DNA of 64,000 nt, taken from positions 40,840,935 through 40,904,934 of the forward strand of contig NC_077247.1 of the NCBI RefSeq assembly GCF_947179165.1, given 5' to 3'. Both the position numbers and the translations under genes were made by a program. How positions within the stretch are numbered: position 1 is the stretch's first letter; every line of letters starts with the position of its first letter. The DNA is from Solanum dulcamara. Lineage: Eukaryota > Streptophyta > Magnoliopsida > Solanales > Solanaceae. Below are positions 34,165 through 46,294 of this stretch, piece by piece. The notes below the pieces were generated by a model that saw nothing but the letters and a program-made list of their open reading frames with translations, did not search any database and was not told where the DNA came from.

Positions 34165-35549
34165 CTAGCACGGGCGTCCTATTGTGCAACCAAGTGATCC
34201 TGCGAACTTTGTAAGAATTCCAACTCTGTATGATGGCTCTGCTGGCATCAAATTTAAGTTCTGTACTTTGGTTAGTGCTGTTTCATCACCAGATGTTCTA
34301 AAAAATGCACCATTTTGCATATCGTCATCTATTGATAGCCAAGTCCAATTCTTCCATTCTGATTCGACTGCCTTTTCTCTATGTGTCACCTCCTTAATTA
34401 AAGTACTCGCTTGTGCGATAAAACGGTTACCCTGACTTATAATTGTTGCTCCACTGCTTCCTCCAATAGCGTACCTATTTGAACAAAATAAATAAATTAG
34501 TTTCAGTCGATACGATTATAACCCTTGTAAATTTGTAATAAATTGTGAACGATCGTTATTACCTCATCCAATGTGTGTAATCGTTGTTGACAAGATGGAA
34601 GAATCCAAACCTGCACCTAGGCATCCTTTGATCTAACCTTTTACCGAAATGGTTGTAAGCCAAGGTAATTTGCATTTTCTTGTCTTCAACGTAGTTATCG
34701 TTAGCACCGAACAACATTACTTTATCGTGATCCGTGAAATGACAGTTGGAGATGGTGATACCGGTTGATCCTTGGACGGCATCAATGAGACCATCCGCGG
34801 CATGTGACATGGACACGTGATCAATCCAGACATCGTGTGTCGCGAAGATACTGATACCATCGCCTTCATCGGAACCTCTTATGCCAATGTGGTCTACTGA
34901 GTCCCTGATCATGCCACCAGATGTTACTCTAATGTTGTGAATGTGAAGGTTAGTGATGATAATGTTGCTCACACTTTGCATCTTAATTCCAGCTCCTTTT
35001 TCGATATGGATATTGAACCCACGGGCATCGATGGTTTTATGGCTTTCCATAAGTAGTTCCCTGCTTAGCTTAATATGCATGTGCCTTTCGAATATGATCC
35101 ACAAGGGCTCCTTTTGGATCACCGCGTGCCTAAGGGTACCTATAAATATAAATTAGAAATGAAAATATAGTTTGATCATGTGAGACGATGACATAACTTC
35201 ATGTATATATTGCAAACTATCTAGCTAATTAATAGTATGTACCAGGTTCGGGATTCTCAACGTTGTCGTCAGAATTATCAGTGACAACGTAAACGCGTCC
35301 ACCTTTACCACCAATAGCCTTGCTTCCAAAGCCCATGGCACATTCAGCATATTTTTCGCGATGATCAGCCCAATGGGGGTCGCATCTCCAGCATTTGTCA
35401 ATAAGATTAGCGGCCACGCATGGTCCTTTGTATTTTTTGGTCAAGTGCCTTCTTGTGCTGTTATCTGCCACTGCTGCTGCCCCTACAGTGAAAAATGTTG
35501 TGAACAATAGGACAAGAAGCCCATTGATTCTTGTTTTCGAGATCCCCAT
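34165..35549 (-). CDS. Pectate lyase, LAT56/LAT59-Amb a 1 type (three exons)
   Basis: Family role: secreted calcium-dependent cleavage of de-esterified pectin by beta-elimination in the cell wall. Exons on the minus strand: 35549-35243, 35139-34563 and 34474-34165. All GT-AG, 1,194 nt, 397 aa. A signal peptide (about residues 1-26, [16 protein letters not shown]) is followed by [19 protein letters not shown] and [19 protein letters not shown], the usual plant start of the parallel beta-helix. Conserved sites include WIDHVSM (Asp about 209), DGLID (Asp 218 and 222) and [21 protein letters not shown] (Arg 274-279, catalytic and substrate region). It ends LGCTIGRPC. It lacks the N-terminal pectate lyase domain found in its neighbour. 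This clade is often expressed in pollen and flower parts; expression here is unknown. Confidence 0.93.
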
Positions 35550-38227
35550 AGTTTTTTTTCTTCTTTTTCTTGTTTTTTGATTTTTTGGGGGGAAGTTGGA
35601 GTTTGGTCTATGGTCTTGGTAATGTTCGTAGGGCTGATGACTGATCTTCTTAGACCAAACTCAAAATGTTCCCTATAACATTATGATGTATTATTTTTCA
35701 CGAATTGTTTATATTAACAAAGGGTTGCTTAAATATTGATTTTTATGACCCTATGCATCCGTAGCTTGAAATAAGGAATCGACAATTAAGGTGAATCATT
35801 TATCAAATTTGTGGATTAGTAGAAAGCTAGCGATGTGTCTTAAGACAAGTGTTAGAAAGGAAACAGGAAAAATAGAAAGAATATACGCCTTGTGAAATGA
35901 ACAGAGACAGGAAATAAGAGTCATGGTATTGACTCATTCAAAATTATTGTATTTCTATTCCAATAAACAAAATCAAGTCTTTGAGTTTAAATTATTCTTC
36001 AAATTTTCAACTAATTTTATTAATAATCACCACACTAATATAATACATTTTGCACTTCTTCCTATGTTTGTTATGAATCAATTGGTGAAATCAGACATTT
36101 TAGAAATATTATCCTAATTTTTCTACTAATCTTTTTTGTATTGAACGTTCATGAATCATAATTTAACTTTTAATCCAATGTCCTAAGAGTGTCAACTTAG
36201 TGGAACTTTCGTTTGCCAAAGTAACTCAGAGGAAATAATAATATATAGCCCCTCTTTTTTTTTCAAAAAAAAAAAAAGAATTCTCGTTTTTCATTCTTCG
36301 TTGCCGTTCTATTGTGGCTTAGCAGTAAGGTTCTTCCAAGGGTGGCTAACGGGCCGAGCTGACCCGGAACTGGATCAAGCAAAAATTAAAGTTCTCTACA
36401 ATACACTCCTTTCTAGCAATCTTCTTGTGTTCTCTTTATCATTTTTTTAGCGATTTTCAGTGTCTTAGGTTGACTTGATATAGCAAGATCGTGAGTAAGT
36501 TGTCGAGTGCCGCACATATGCGTAGTAGAAGACTAAGAATGCCCAGATTTTCTATCTCTGCCAGCTAAGAACGTCCTAAAATAGTGGGACAAATTATTTT
36601 GATGTAAGATAAAATAATCCTGTATTTTATCCCAAAATTATTCCTCCAATTCCTTATCCTCTGTAGCATTATTTTAATGAAACATAAGGCTCTTAAGCCT
36701 TTAAAGTTTTGATCTAAACATTGTTCTTAATATAATTATGTTTTACATTTTCATAATTTTATTTTAGAAAAAGTAATTGTTTAGATTTACGCAAGAATAT
36801 CCACATTGAATTTTAAAGATTCACTTAATATAAACTATAAAGATATAAAAATTAATTATTTTAAAGACTTGTAAGTTTTAAAAACTTTACTCCTTAAAGC
36901 GTGATCTTTAATAGTTTAATTTGAACAATTTATAAATTACACGTTTCATAACTTTCAAATATTAAATAAATAAATTTTAATCGATTTTTATTATGTTAAA
37001 ACCCGGCCCCATATAACACCGGCTCACACATACTAGATTTTGCTCATTTAAACTCAAACCGGTTAGAATCCAGACCCTAAATCGGCTGGATTGATTTGTT
37101 TTTGTACTGTCTGGCCTCTTGACACCTTTAGTTACTGTCGACCCCTATTTACCATCCATGCAACCCCTTCTTGTTAGACCAAATATCACTAGTTAGTCAG
37201 AGTCCAACTCTAATATTTTGGAAGTCCAATATTTAAATTTATTATTTCCATTACACGAGCTATCTCACAATGTTTCCACCCGTTATTTATATGACCCAAG
37301 CCACCCATGATACTATGCAACTAGTCATGTAGACCCATGAGCCATCTTAATCTATCTACTCACTTCAACATTACATTGATATCTTTTGTTACTTCCATTG
37401 CCATTCAACTTGAAGCTTTTGGTTACCTAGAACATTATTGTACTCTATTATTTGAGACTGTAATTATCGCGCTTGACGTACGATTTGACAATAAATTAAA
37501 ATTGTTCTATTTCTATATTTACTTTGAGTTCATCATTTGTTGTTCAATTTCAATTACTACTTTGCTCTGATTAATTAGCTGCTAATGTCGTTGCATCTGT
37601 ACACTACATGTTTTATTAATTCAGCTTTAAGATAATTATACGAGTTTATGCTAGATAACGAAGGTATTATCCTTCGTTAAATACCTAGGATTCATATCGA
37701 ATTCACGATCTTGATACTTATTTCCAATAAAAATCATACTAACTATTTATTGTTGTCCATTAACATGTCGTTGTGTTTTAAAACTCGACATTACATTATT
37801 TGCTGCAGAGGTCCTATGTGTAATAAGTGTGAGAGCAACAAATTGTATTAGTACTTGACAAATCAATACATTCCTGATATGTGAAACTTCAATAGAATTT
37901 ATACTAATTCGGTTTTTGATACTTCGATTTTATTATTCATAGAGCTAAAAATTCTTTACATTATTAGTATGTAAGTTACATCGAAAATTAAAGGTACGAT
38001 ATCACAAGCAAAGCTACAGAAAACTGTATAGACTGCTGAATTAAATAAAAAAGGATTTCTTTTCCATAATCGAAACATTGTGTACAAAACTAATAAAACT
38101 CAAAATTGTGAGGGTCTCGATTATGTACAAGTACAAAAATATAAAGTTATTAGAACAACAACAACAACATAATATAATCCCATGGTGGAGTAATAATTTT
38201 TATATTTTTTTGTATTCTGGCAGTTTT
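35550..38227. other. Intergenic region between the two pectate lyases
   Basis: It should hold the promoter of the downstream pectate lyase. No gene is supported. Possible decayed repeats are GGGTGGCTAACGGGCCG at about 36338 with CTTGACACCTTTA at about 37120 (hAT-like end motifs without a target duplication), and GATAAAATAATCCTGTATTT at about 36607, which resembles a repeat at 47393. Confidence 0.4.
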
Positions 38228-41200
38228 CTAACAAGCCTCTCCTACCTTGCAACTAAGTGCCCCTGCAAACCTTGTGATCCAAGTGACTTGATCTGCTGGG
38301 GCAGCTGAAATGCCATCGTAAAGATTTTGATGTTTCTTTGACCAATCAGGATCTCCACTTTGAATAAAGTATGCTCCATTCATGTATAAATCTCCCTCTG
38401 ATCTCCATGTCCACTGCATCCATACTGATTCTGGGGAGTACTCCCTCTTTGTGATCTGTTTTTGTACATTCATAATCATAGAGGAAAAATTAGTAGGTGT
38501 TTCGACAATACTTGGTGATATTATAGGAAACACGAATACCTGATAATTCAGGTAGGAAACTTGCAAAAAAAAAATGATACTTCATGTGTGTTTTTGTCCA
38601 CTTTTTTAAAAAAATCTAGTTAATTTCTTTAATTATCCGTGTGGAGTGCCATTTGGTACCATTTTAAAACAAATAAGGTAGTGTACACCCACACACCGTC
38701 AAATACTAATTGCGATGTATTTTGATAAATAGTTGATTGAAACTCAAATATCTGATAGTTTAGATTAAAAAACTCGCAAAAAATGATACTATATGTATGG
38801 TCTTGACCATTTTCTCAAAAAAAAAAAAATAGAGTACTTGAAAATTAAAACAGGGGCAAAAAGAAATTTTAACTAAAGATTCATTAGTTCAACTAATTTG
38901 GATACACACCATGTAGTCCCCTAAGGAAAATAAAGTGCTACCAACAACAGTGGAGTTGGAATGTTACCTAAGGATTCGACTCAATCCTGTAATTTTAGTC
39001 CAAACCTTATATTTATATTAAAAAATTAATTGAATATATAGGAAAATTAAATTAAGAACTATATTCAATTATGCTAACACTTGATATCATTATTCTAGAA
39101 TTCATAAAATTTAAACTCTGGTTAAGCCTCTACCTATCAAGAAGTTCTCTATTCAAAATCTTTGATTAAGGATGTACGAATCTCATCCCTTCCACGCCAC
39201 CTTATTACTTATTAGTGGTACGGACGAAAGTTTGAAAATGAACAATCAAAAGAAGGGGAGGAAATTTACCTGCTTCTTGAAGATGTCAGGAGGAGCAATG
39301 AAACGATTACCCTGGCTAATGATGGTGGGATTTTTACTACCACCAATAGCATACATATTCCAATGTGTATAGTCATTATTTACAACATGAACATAGCCCC
39401 ATCTGCACCTAGGCATCCTCTGTACCAATCTCTTTCCAAAATGATTGAATGCTAGTGTAATTTGCATTTGTTGATCTATTGAAGAACTATCACTTGCACC
39501 AAACAACATAACTTCATTATGATCTGTGAAATGGCCATTAGAAATGGTGATACCAGTGGATCCCTCCACAGCATCAATGATCCCATCGTAACAATTCCAC
39601 ATCGACATATGATCGATCCAAATATTAGACGAACCAAATATTGAAATACCATCTCCGTCACTCATTCTCCGAATCCCAATGTGGTCCACTGCATCTCGTA
39701 CCATACCACCACTCCCTTGGACTATATCGTGGATGTGTAATCCGTGGATGATCACGTTTTTCGTGTACTGAATCATAATACCTGTTTAAACGTAATATAA
39801 AAATAAGTGAATAATGAAAAGTGTGATAATCCATCTCTTTATCAATTACTACGTTTATATTTTTAAATGAGATAGTCAAACAAGTCAAAAGGTACAGGTA
39901 CATACTAGCACCACCAGAAATGTGAACATTAGCACCACGACCATCGATAGTTTTGTCACCCTGCATGATCAACTCCTGGTGTAGCTTAATGTTCATGTTT
40001 CTGTCAAAAATGATCCACAATGGTTCCTTTTGGATAACAGCATGACGGAGGGTTCCGGGTTTTGGATTGCTATAATCATCTGAAGAGTCGGTGACGACGT
40101 AAAATCTGCCGTCCTTTCCACCGGTGGTCTTGTACCCAAAGCCCATAGCACACTCTACTAGCTTCTTCCTGTTGTCAGCCCAATTAGGGTCACATCTCCA
40201 GCATTTATCAATTGGATTTGTGACCGTGCAAGGTCCTTCATAGTGTTTGGTTCCTAGCTCTCTCCTTGTCTCATTCTTTGGTACTACTTCACTTAATTCC
40301 TTCACAGAACTGCATGAACAGGACAAATCTCAGTAGCATAAAGAATTAACGATAAGAAAATGGATATTGGGCCTAACTCAACCACAAAAATTAGCTCAAA
40401 AACTGAAACCTCAATTAATGTGGGACAATCTAGCTAACATCCCCCTCCGCACACCTAGTCTTGAAAAATTGGAGCGTGAATAACATAACATGAACTCAAC
40501 ATTAATTTGGCTTCGAAACCATGATTATGAAAATGGATATTAAATTTAACTCTGACGCCAAAAATTAGCTCGATCGTGAAGTGATCCGTATTGCCACGAA
40601 CCATTTAAAAAGACAATTGTCCTAATGTGTGGGATATCTAACACAAAAGGATATGCTGGCTACCCTATTCTCTTTCTTTGCTTATTATGCATGGGTGAAA
40701 ATAAAACATCATTAAAATCTTGATTTTTTGTAATACAAGAGAGCAGATTGAAAGTAATTAACTTGATAAATGTTTTTAAATTGCATCCTAATAATTTCGA
40801 ATTCTCGTCTCCTCAAATCAACGTCAGTGGAATTTTTGAATTATATATGGTGTGTTTAGTATGAAGGAAAATGTTTTCTTGAAAATAAGTGGAATTTCTA
40901 CTTATTTTCTTGTGTACGGTAGGTAAGCAAAAATTATTATCTTAAGATTATTTGTATATAATTTAGACAAATACTATGGAAGGCTTGCCACACAACCTAT
41001 TCCCAAGACAGAAAACTTTAAGTATCTTGGGTCCGTAATCCAGGATAGTGAAGACATCGTTAGGGATGTCACACACCGCATTAAGGTACCATGGACGAAA
41101 TGGAGGCTTGCATCTGGAGTCTTGTGCGATAAGAAGGTACCGCCCAAATTTAAAGGGAAGTTTTACGTACAGAGTGGTGGTTAGACCGTTCCTATTGTAT

Positions 41201-42314
41201 GGGGTGGAATGTTGACCAGTCAAGAACTCTCATGTTCAGAAGATGAATGTTACGAAGGTGAGGATGTTGAGATGGATGTGTGGTCATACTAGGAGCGACA
41301 GGATTAGGAATGAGGTTATTCGAGAGAAGGTAGGAGTGGCCCCTGTGGCGGACAAGATGAAGGAAGCGAGGCTGAGATGGTTTGGACATGTGCGAAGGAG
41401 GTGCGTTGAGGCCCCAGTGAGGAGGTGCGAGAGGATGGTTGTAGGGGGGAATCGGAGGGGTAGAGATAGGCCGAAGAAGTATTGGGGAGAAGTGATTAGA
41501 CAAGATTTGACACAACTCCATATTACCGAGGACTTGACCCTAGATAGGAAGGAGTGGATGACACGTATTAGGGTAGAAGGTTAGTAGGGGAAGGGAATTA
41601 GTGGAGGATCAACGTTTTGTATGTGTAGTGTATTTTATTATCACTTTTTTGCTGTGAGTTGTTTCTTCATTATAGACTTTCCTATTAATTGCTATGTTGT
41701 ATTTACTGTTTATTATTCTGTTACCTGGGTTTGAGGCACTTGAGCCGAGGGTCTTTCGGAAAAAGTCTCTTTACTTCCTCGAGGTAGTGATAAGATCTGC
41801 ATATACTCTACCCTCCTCAGACTCCACTTAGTGGGATTTCATTGGGTTGTTGTTGTTAGACAAATACTATGGAAGGTGAAGGAGCAGAGGTAGGGGTGGG
41901 GATGAGGGCTTTGGAGGTGTACTGGACGGTGGGGAGGATACAATCAATATAAAATGTCATCGGTAAAGCTTATTTTTCTTACTTTTATTAAGAAATTCAT
42001 TTTCCTCATTTGTAAGAAACTTATTTTCCTATTTTTCAAACTATTTTGACTTATTGAACATAAAACCTTGAAAATGCACGAAAAAGAGAGAAAGAGAGGA
42101 ACTTGACATACTCGCGAGTTTTCTTGTTAAATGCCAATGTGACATTGGTAGGTTCGCTCTCATAAGTCTGGAGAGCGAACTTTCTGGCTTCCTCGGCTCT
42201 CCTCCTCCACACTGCATCAAAATCGCCAATATGAGCGTTGAAGGTAGGAATTATTGCACCAAATACGAAAAATAGAATGAAGAGGGAATGCGTCATCTTA
42301 GGTTGATCTTTCAT
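38228..42314 (-). CDS. Pectate lyase with N-terminal Pec_lyase_N domain (four exons)
   Basis: Exons on the minus strand: 42314-42112, 40309-39906, 39781-39270 and 38455-38228. All GT-AG, 1,347 nt, 448 aa. Exon 1 encodes a signal peptide ([17 protein letters not shown]) and [20 protein letters not shown], the N-terminal domain of plant pectate lyases. Then come [39 protein letters not shown], a calcium-site [11 protein letters not shown], and [20 protein letters not shown]. It ends LSCKVGEAC. An in-frame ATG six codons inside (42294-42296) is an alternative start. Intron 1 (1.8 kb) contains a truncated LINE. A TATTTAAG at about 42475-42483 (minus) may be the TATA box. Function is as for the neighbouring pectate lyase. 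WNCYDG replaces the more usual SHCADG. Confidence 0.92.
40984..41855 (+). mobile_element. 5'-truncated LINE (RTE-like) in pectate lyase intron 1
   Basis: The insert codes in broken frames for the end of a LINE reverse transcriptase: [12 protein letters not shown], then [38 protein letters not shown] and [19 protein letters not shown], with stop at 41582-41584. It is followed by a 3' untranslated part ending GGGTTGTTGTTGTT. A 21-bp target duplication beginning TTAGACAAATAC lies at 40963-40983 and 41856-41876 and looks perfect. The element points opposite to the host gene. The young duplication suggests a recent insertion. Confidence 0.92.
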
Positions 42315-43285
42315 TATTTTTTATTGTTATTGGTGGGCTAGGAAGGGTCGAACCGTTGTCTCAAATAAGGGTCCAGACCCTCCAACCACAATTATTTTTA
42401 AAAAATCTTAATTAAGGCTCTGTCTTAACAGAGAAAAAGATAAAAGTTTCTCTTTGGATGCTGGTAAAATGTGGCTTAAATAGTAGTATTTGTCTTAACA
42501 TTTGACATAGAATTATCGCAAGACGCGCATAACCATTATTTAGTGAAGTGAACCATTAATCACTAGTTCTTTTCTGAGTTTCCTAACTTAACTCTGGTCC
42601 AAAGATGCTGATAAGGCAATGACTGTTGACCAAAAGTTAATAATTTCAACATATTTTTACTAATTATTAATAATGCATAACAAGGGTGTGATTTGAAGCA
42701 TTAAAAAAATACTCATGAATTATTCAAAATAAGTCAATTTCCCGCCTGTAAGGTTTGTGGCATAAAAATGTTTCATCGTCAATTAGATAAAAAAATATCT
42801 TCTACCTAGCCAAGTAATTCAAAAACACTCTTTCTGCTAAACATTGTTTCAAAACAATGGAAAAGTGACCATTTTCTTTACATATTTTCCCTTTATCTTC
42901 ATAGTCCTCCATCGAGGCATCGACCATGTGACAAACAAAAGTCACTATAATTTTAAGGATGAACAACACAAATCCCACTAGTTTATGGCCTAATTATGTG
43001 GCTTTACATGAGTTTTTAAAATTACCATTAATGCTAGATTTCGATCTCCATATACATGTATCTGATGTTGTCTCCTATATCAATGCTAGCAAATCAGAAA
43101 CAATAAAGATGAAAAGAAAAAAATAATATCCGAGTCCGTAGAATTCACTGTGTGTCCTAAAGAAATTTAATCCCCTCACTTTATCCAAGGTTATAGATTA
43201 TTTTCTCCCAAGATAAAACAGATAAACTATTACAGAAATAACAGTACCTCAAACTTCTGTAATTTCGGCGAACTCAAGCTTCAGT
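42315..43285. other. Upstream region of the second pectate lyase
   Basis: Should hold its promoter. No gene, RNA or element with clear ends is seen. Confidence 0.45.
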
Positions 43286-43299
43286 AACGAGATCACACT

Positions 43300-43490
43300 A
43301 TGATTGGCAGCGGAATCGGGACTTACCGGTATCGGTCCGTTCCGGTCCGGGTCCGGTTTCATCCCGATTCCGATAAAGGTAGGGTATGGTGGGACCGGTA
43401 GGGGTAACAAGATGGGTGGGTGGGGGTTTACCGATCTGTTTCGGTCCGGTATGTGCCGGTACCGATCTGGTCCGGTCCAAAATTTTCCTC
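43300..43490. repeat. Subterminal CCGGT-rich region of a hAT element
   Basis: About eight CCGGT or ACCGG motifs lie within 190 bases in both orientations, for example TTACCGGTATCGGTCCG and GTGCCGGTACCGATC. Such clusters are transposase binding zones in hAT elements. They create an apparent open frame that is not a gene. The true terminal repeat was not found. Confidence 0.6.
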
Positions 43491-43707
43491 CAGAATTTTT
43501 TTTAAAAAAAAATTAATTAAAATCTGTCCGTTATATAGCCGTTGGGAGGGCCCACCCCAACGGCTATCACCAAATCAGCCCCCTAAACACCCCCCTATCC
43601 CCCAATTTCTTATAATACCCTAAAGTTTATAAAAATACAATTAGGTCCTATTTTTTAACTATAAAAATTCCCCACCCCTTTACAATTTTTTCACACTACT
43701 TTCTACT

Positions 43708-43740
<33 letters not shown>

Positions 43741-44094
43741 TCAAGTTTCATTAATTCTAAAATACTTTATTAAGTGTTCTTAAATTATATTAGTTGAAAA
43801 ATTTTGGTGGATTATTTTGGAGCATCTTCAAGCTTCAAGTTCATCAATTTTCAGCTTTTACGTCTGCTTTTACGCAGACGTTCGGTACATTCGTTCCAAC
43901 TTACAATTTTCATCTATTTAGTCTTTAATAATTTACTTAATTATTTATTTGTGTTTAATTTATATAATATATTTAATTTGCATATTTGTAAAATTTTAAT
44001 AGTTCACTTATTTAGTATTCACTAGTTTACTTATTTAATTGTTTGTGTTTAATTTTTGTATCATATTTAATTTGCATATTTGTAAAATTTTAAT

Positions 44095-46290
44095 ATGGAT
44101 TCCGGAGATAAATATTTCAAAAAAAGGTAAAAAATTTAATTTTGGGTAGTGTTGCTAATGTTTTAACCGAAAAAATCAAATTTGGTGGTAGTTCTTCTAA
44201 ATCTAAAACTAGACAACCACCATTACGTATTGACACAGATGATTATACGCATGTAAATGATACTTGTTTTGATATTGATAGTAATACTCAATTAGACCGT
44301 GAATATTTAGATAGAAGATATGTTAATTTTGATGAATCACAAAAATGTGATGATAATGATAATGTAGATAATGACGATATTGATACTTTTGATGATGATG
44401 AACTGAGCCACTTACGGCTACTAGTCATTTTTGTGCTCCCACACCCCCTGTACATCCTAGTAGAGCTAAGCGTAAGCCTGAACGTAAAAAAAAATATTAT
44501 TGTTTGATAATTTATGACTCAAAATAAAAATAAAACAAAAGCAATTTGTAATAAATGTAAGCATGTCATGAATCATAAAACTGCGGGAAAGGCTGGTGGT
44601 ACAGGGCATTTACAAAATCATTTGATGGGTTGTTGTAAAAGAGAATTTTTGGAAGCTAACGCGATAGCGGATGCAATAAAAAATGGTACGCCCCTTCCTG
44701 ATACATCTGTGGAGTAGGGGGCCCTAACATGGTACAGTCGACATTAAATCCTTCTAATGTTTCTGGCCCTAGTACACAACGTTCATATAGTAGAGAAAGA
44801 GATTTAGAAAAATTGGCTAAAATGATTATTGTTACTGGATTGCCTTTTAGTTTTAGTAAAAATCCTGATTTTATTTATTATATTAGATTAATGTATAATC
44901 CTTCGTTTAATGATTTTTCAAGAAACACTATTAAAAAGGCCATTTTTGATTATCAAGGCCAACATTTTCATTATCTTCATTGTTTATTTATTTATAATAC
45001 TTGTAGAATAGCTATAAGTCTATAACTTCTGATATAGGTCATAGTGTATATGATAATGATTATTTTACAATTACCGATCATGGGATTGATGAAAATTTAA
45101 ATTTACAAAAATTATTTTGGGTTACAAAAATTGTGAAGTTTCAAAAACAGATGCTTATATTGCTCAAACTATTTTAGGAGTTACCGAATTTTTTGAAATA
45201 TCTAATAAAATAATGAGTGTCACTTTAGACAATGCTTCTAATAATACATTCGCTGGTGATATTTTAAAAGGTGTACTTAGCCCTATTTATGATGATGGTT
45301 TTTATATTAGATGTGCTGCACATATATATAATTTAATTGTTAGAGATGATATATCAATGTATAATAATGGTTGCATTAAATGTGAAACTGCATGTCATTT
45401 TATCTTTAAATGTCAAGTAAAATTTAGACGTAAAGAATTTAAAAATAGGTGTCATGAATTTAATCTCCCTTATAGAAAAATTTCAAAAACTGTTGCTACT
45501 AGGTGAAATTCTTTATATGAAATGCTTAAGGTAGCTTATGAATATAGAAAATCTTTGCAAATGGTTTGGAATGCTCATAACGCAGATATGAATTATAGAC
45601 TTTCAGAAACAGACTGGAATGACGTAAAAGAACTTGTGGATTTTTTAACAGTTTTTTACTTAGTTACAAAATAAATTTCTGGACTTTATTATCCTACTAT
45701 TTGTTCTGTTTTACCAAATATTTGTGCAATTTTGACTAAATTTTATGATTATCGAAATAAACAAAAATTTAAAGATTCTATTGCTAGGATGATTGAAAAA
45801 TTTTAAAAATATTTTTTTTTCTATTCCTCAAATTTATTTAACTGCTTGTTTATTAAATCCAACATATAAAGAAGTTGGTGCATCACTAATGGTTGAAAAG
45901 ATTTATTTAAATTTAGATATTAAAGAAGATGAAGAACCTAGTTTATCCACGGTTAAATATAGTATTAAAAATAAAGCTAGAAAATTATACAACTTGTATA
46001 ATTATACTATTTTAAATGAAGTAGTACGTCAAGAAGAATCCCAAACATCTAAGTGTAATATTCTGAAGATAATATTGATGATATGTTAGAAAGTTATCTA
46101 GAACTTACTTCTAATGAAAAAAATAATTTTGATGAATTTCTTAATCAGAGAAGGGAAAGCATTAAGGATGCAGAAGGCAAATCCGATCTTTTGAATTGGT
46201 GGAGGACCCGCGGCAAGGCATTTTCAAAGCTTCAACGGGTTATTCGAGATTTGTTTGCTATTCAGGTATCCAAATACATGTATCTAGTGT
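44095..46290 (+). pseudogene. hAT transposase (RICESLEEPER-like), broken
   Basis: Starting near ATGGATTCCGGAGA, the parts appear in hAT order. There is an acidic N-terminus (DDNDNVDNDDIDTFDDDE). A BED zinc finger follows ([10 protein letters not shown] and [14 protein letters not shown], about 44546-44637). Next come [36 protein letters not shown] with [27 protein letters not shown] text, [20 protein letters not shown], and the dimerisation tail LLNWWRTRGKAFSKLQRVIR plus DLFAIQVS. At least five stops or frame changes split it. The end after the IQVS motif is missing and is replaced by an unrelated repeat with CTCTCGCTCGCG. Confidence 0.88.
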
Positions 46291-46294
46291 GATT

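Noticed and set aside
36338..37132. A fourth hAT-type element with GGGTGGCTAACGGG and CTTGACACCTTTA ends
   Set aside because: Ends match poorly and no 8-bp flank duplication could be found.
40310..40326. A start of the second pectate lyase at 40326
   Set aside because: That codon is TTG, not ATG. An acceptor CAG at 40310-40312 joins this exon in frame to the signal-peptide exon at 42314-42112.
43304..43623. GC-rich open frames around 43.3-43.6 kb
   Set aside because: They come from the CCGGT subterminal repeats of the hAT element and match no protein family.
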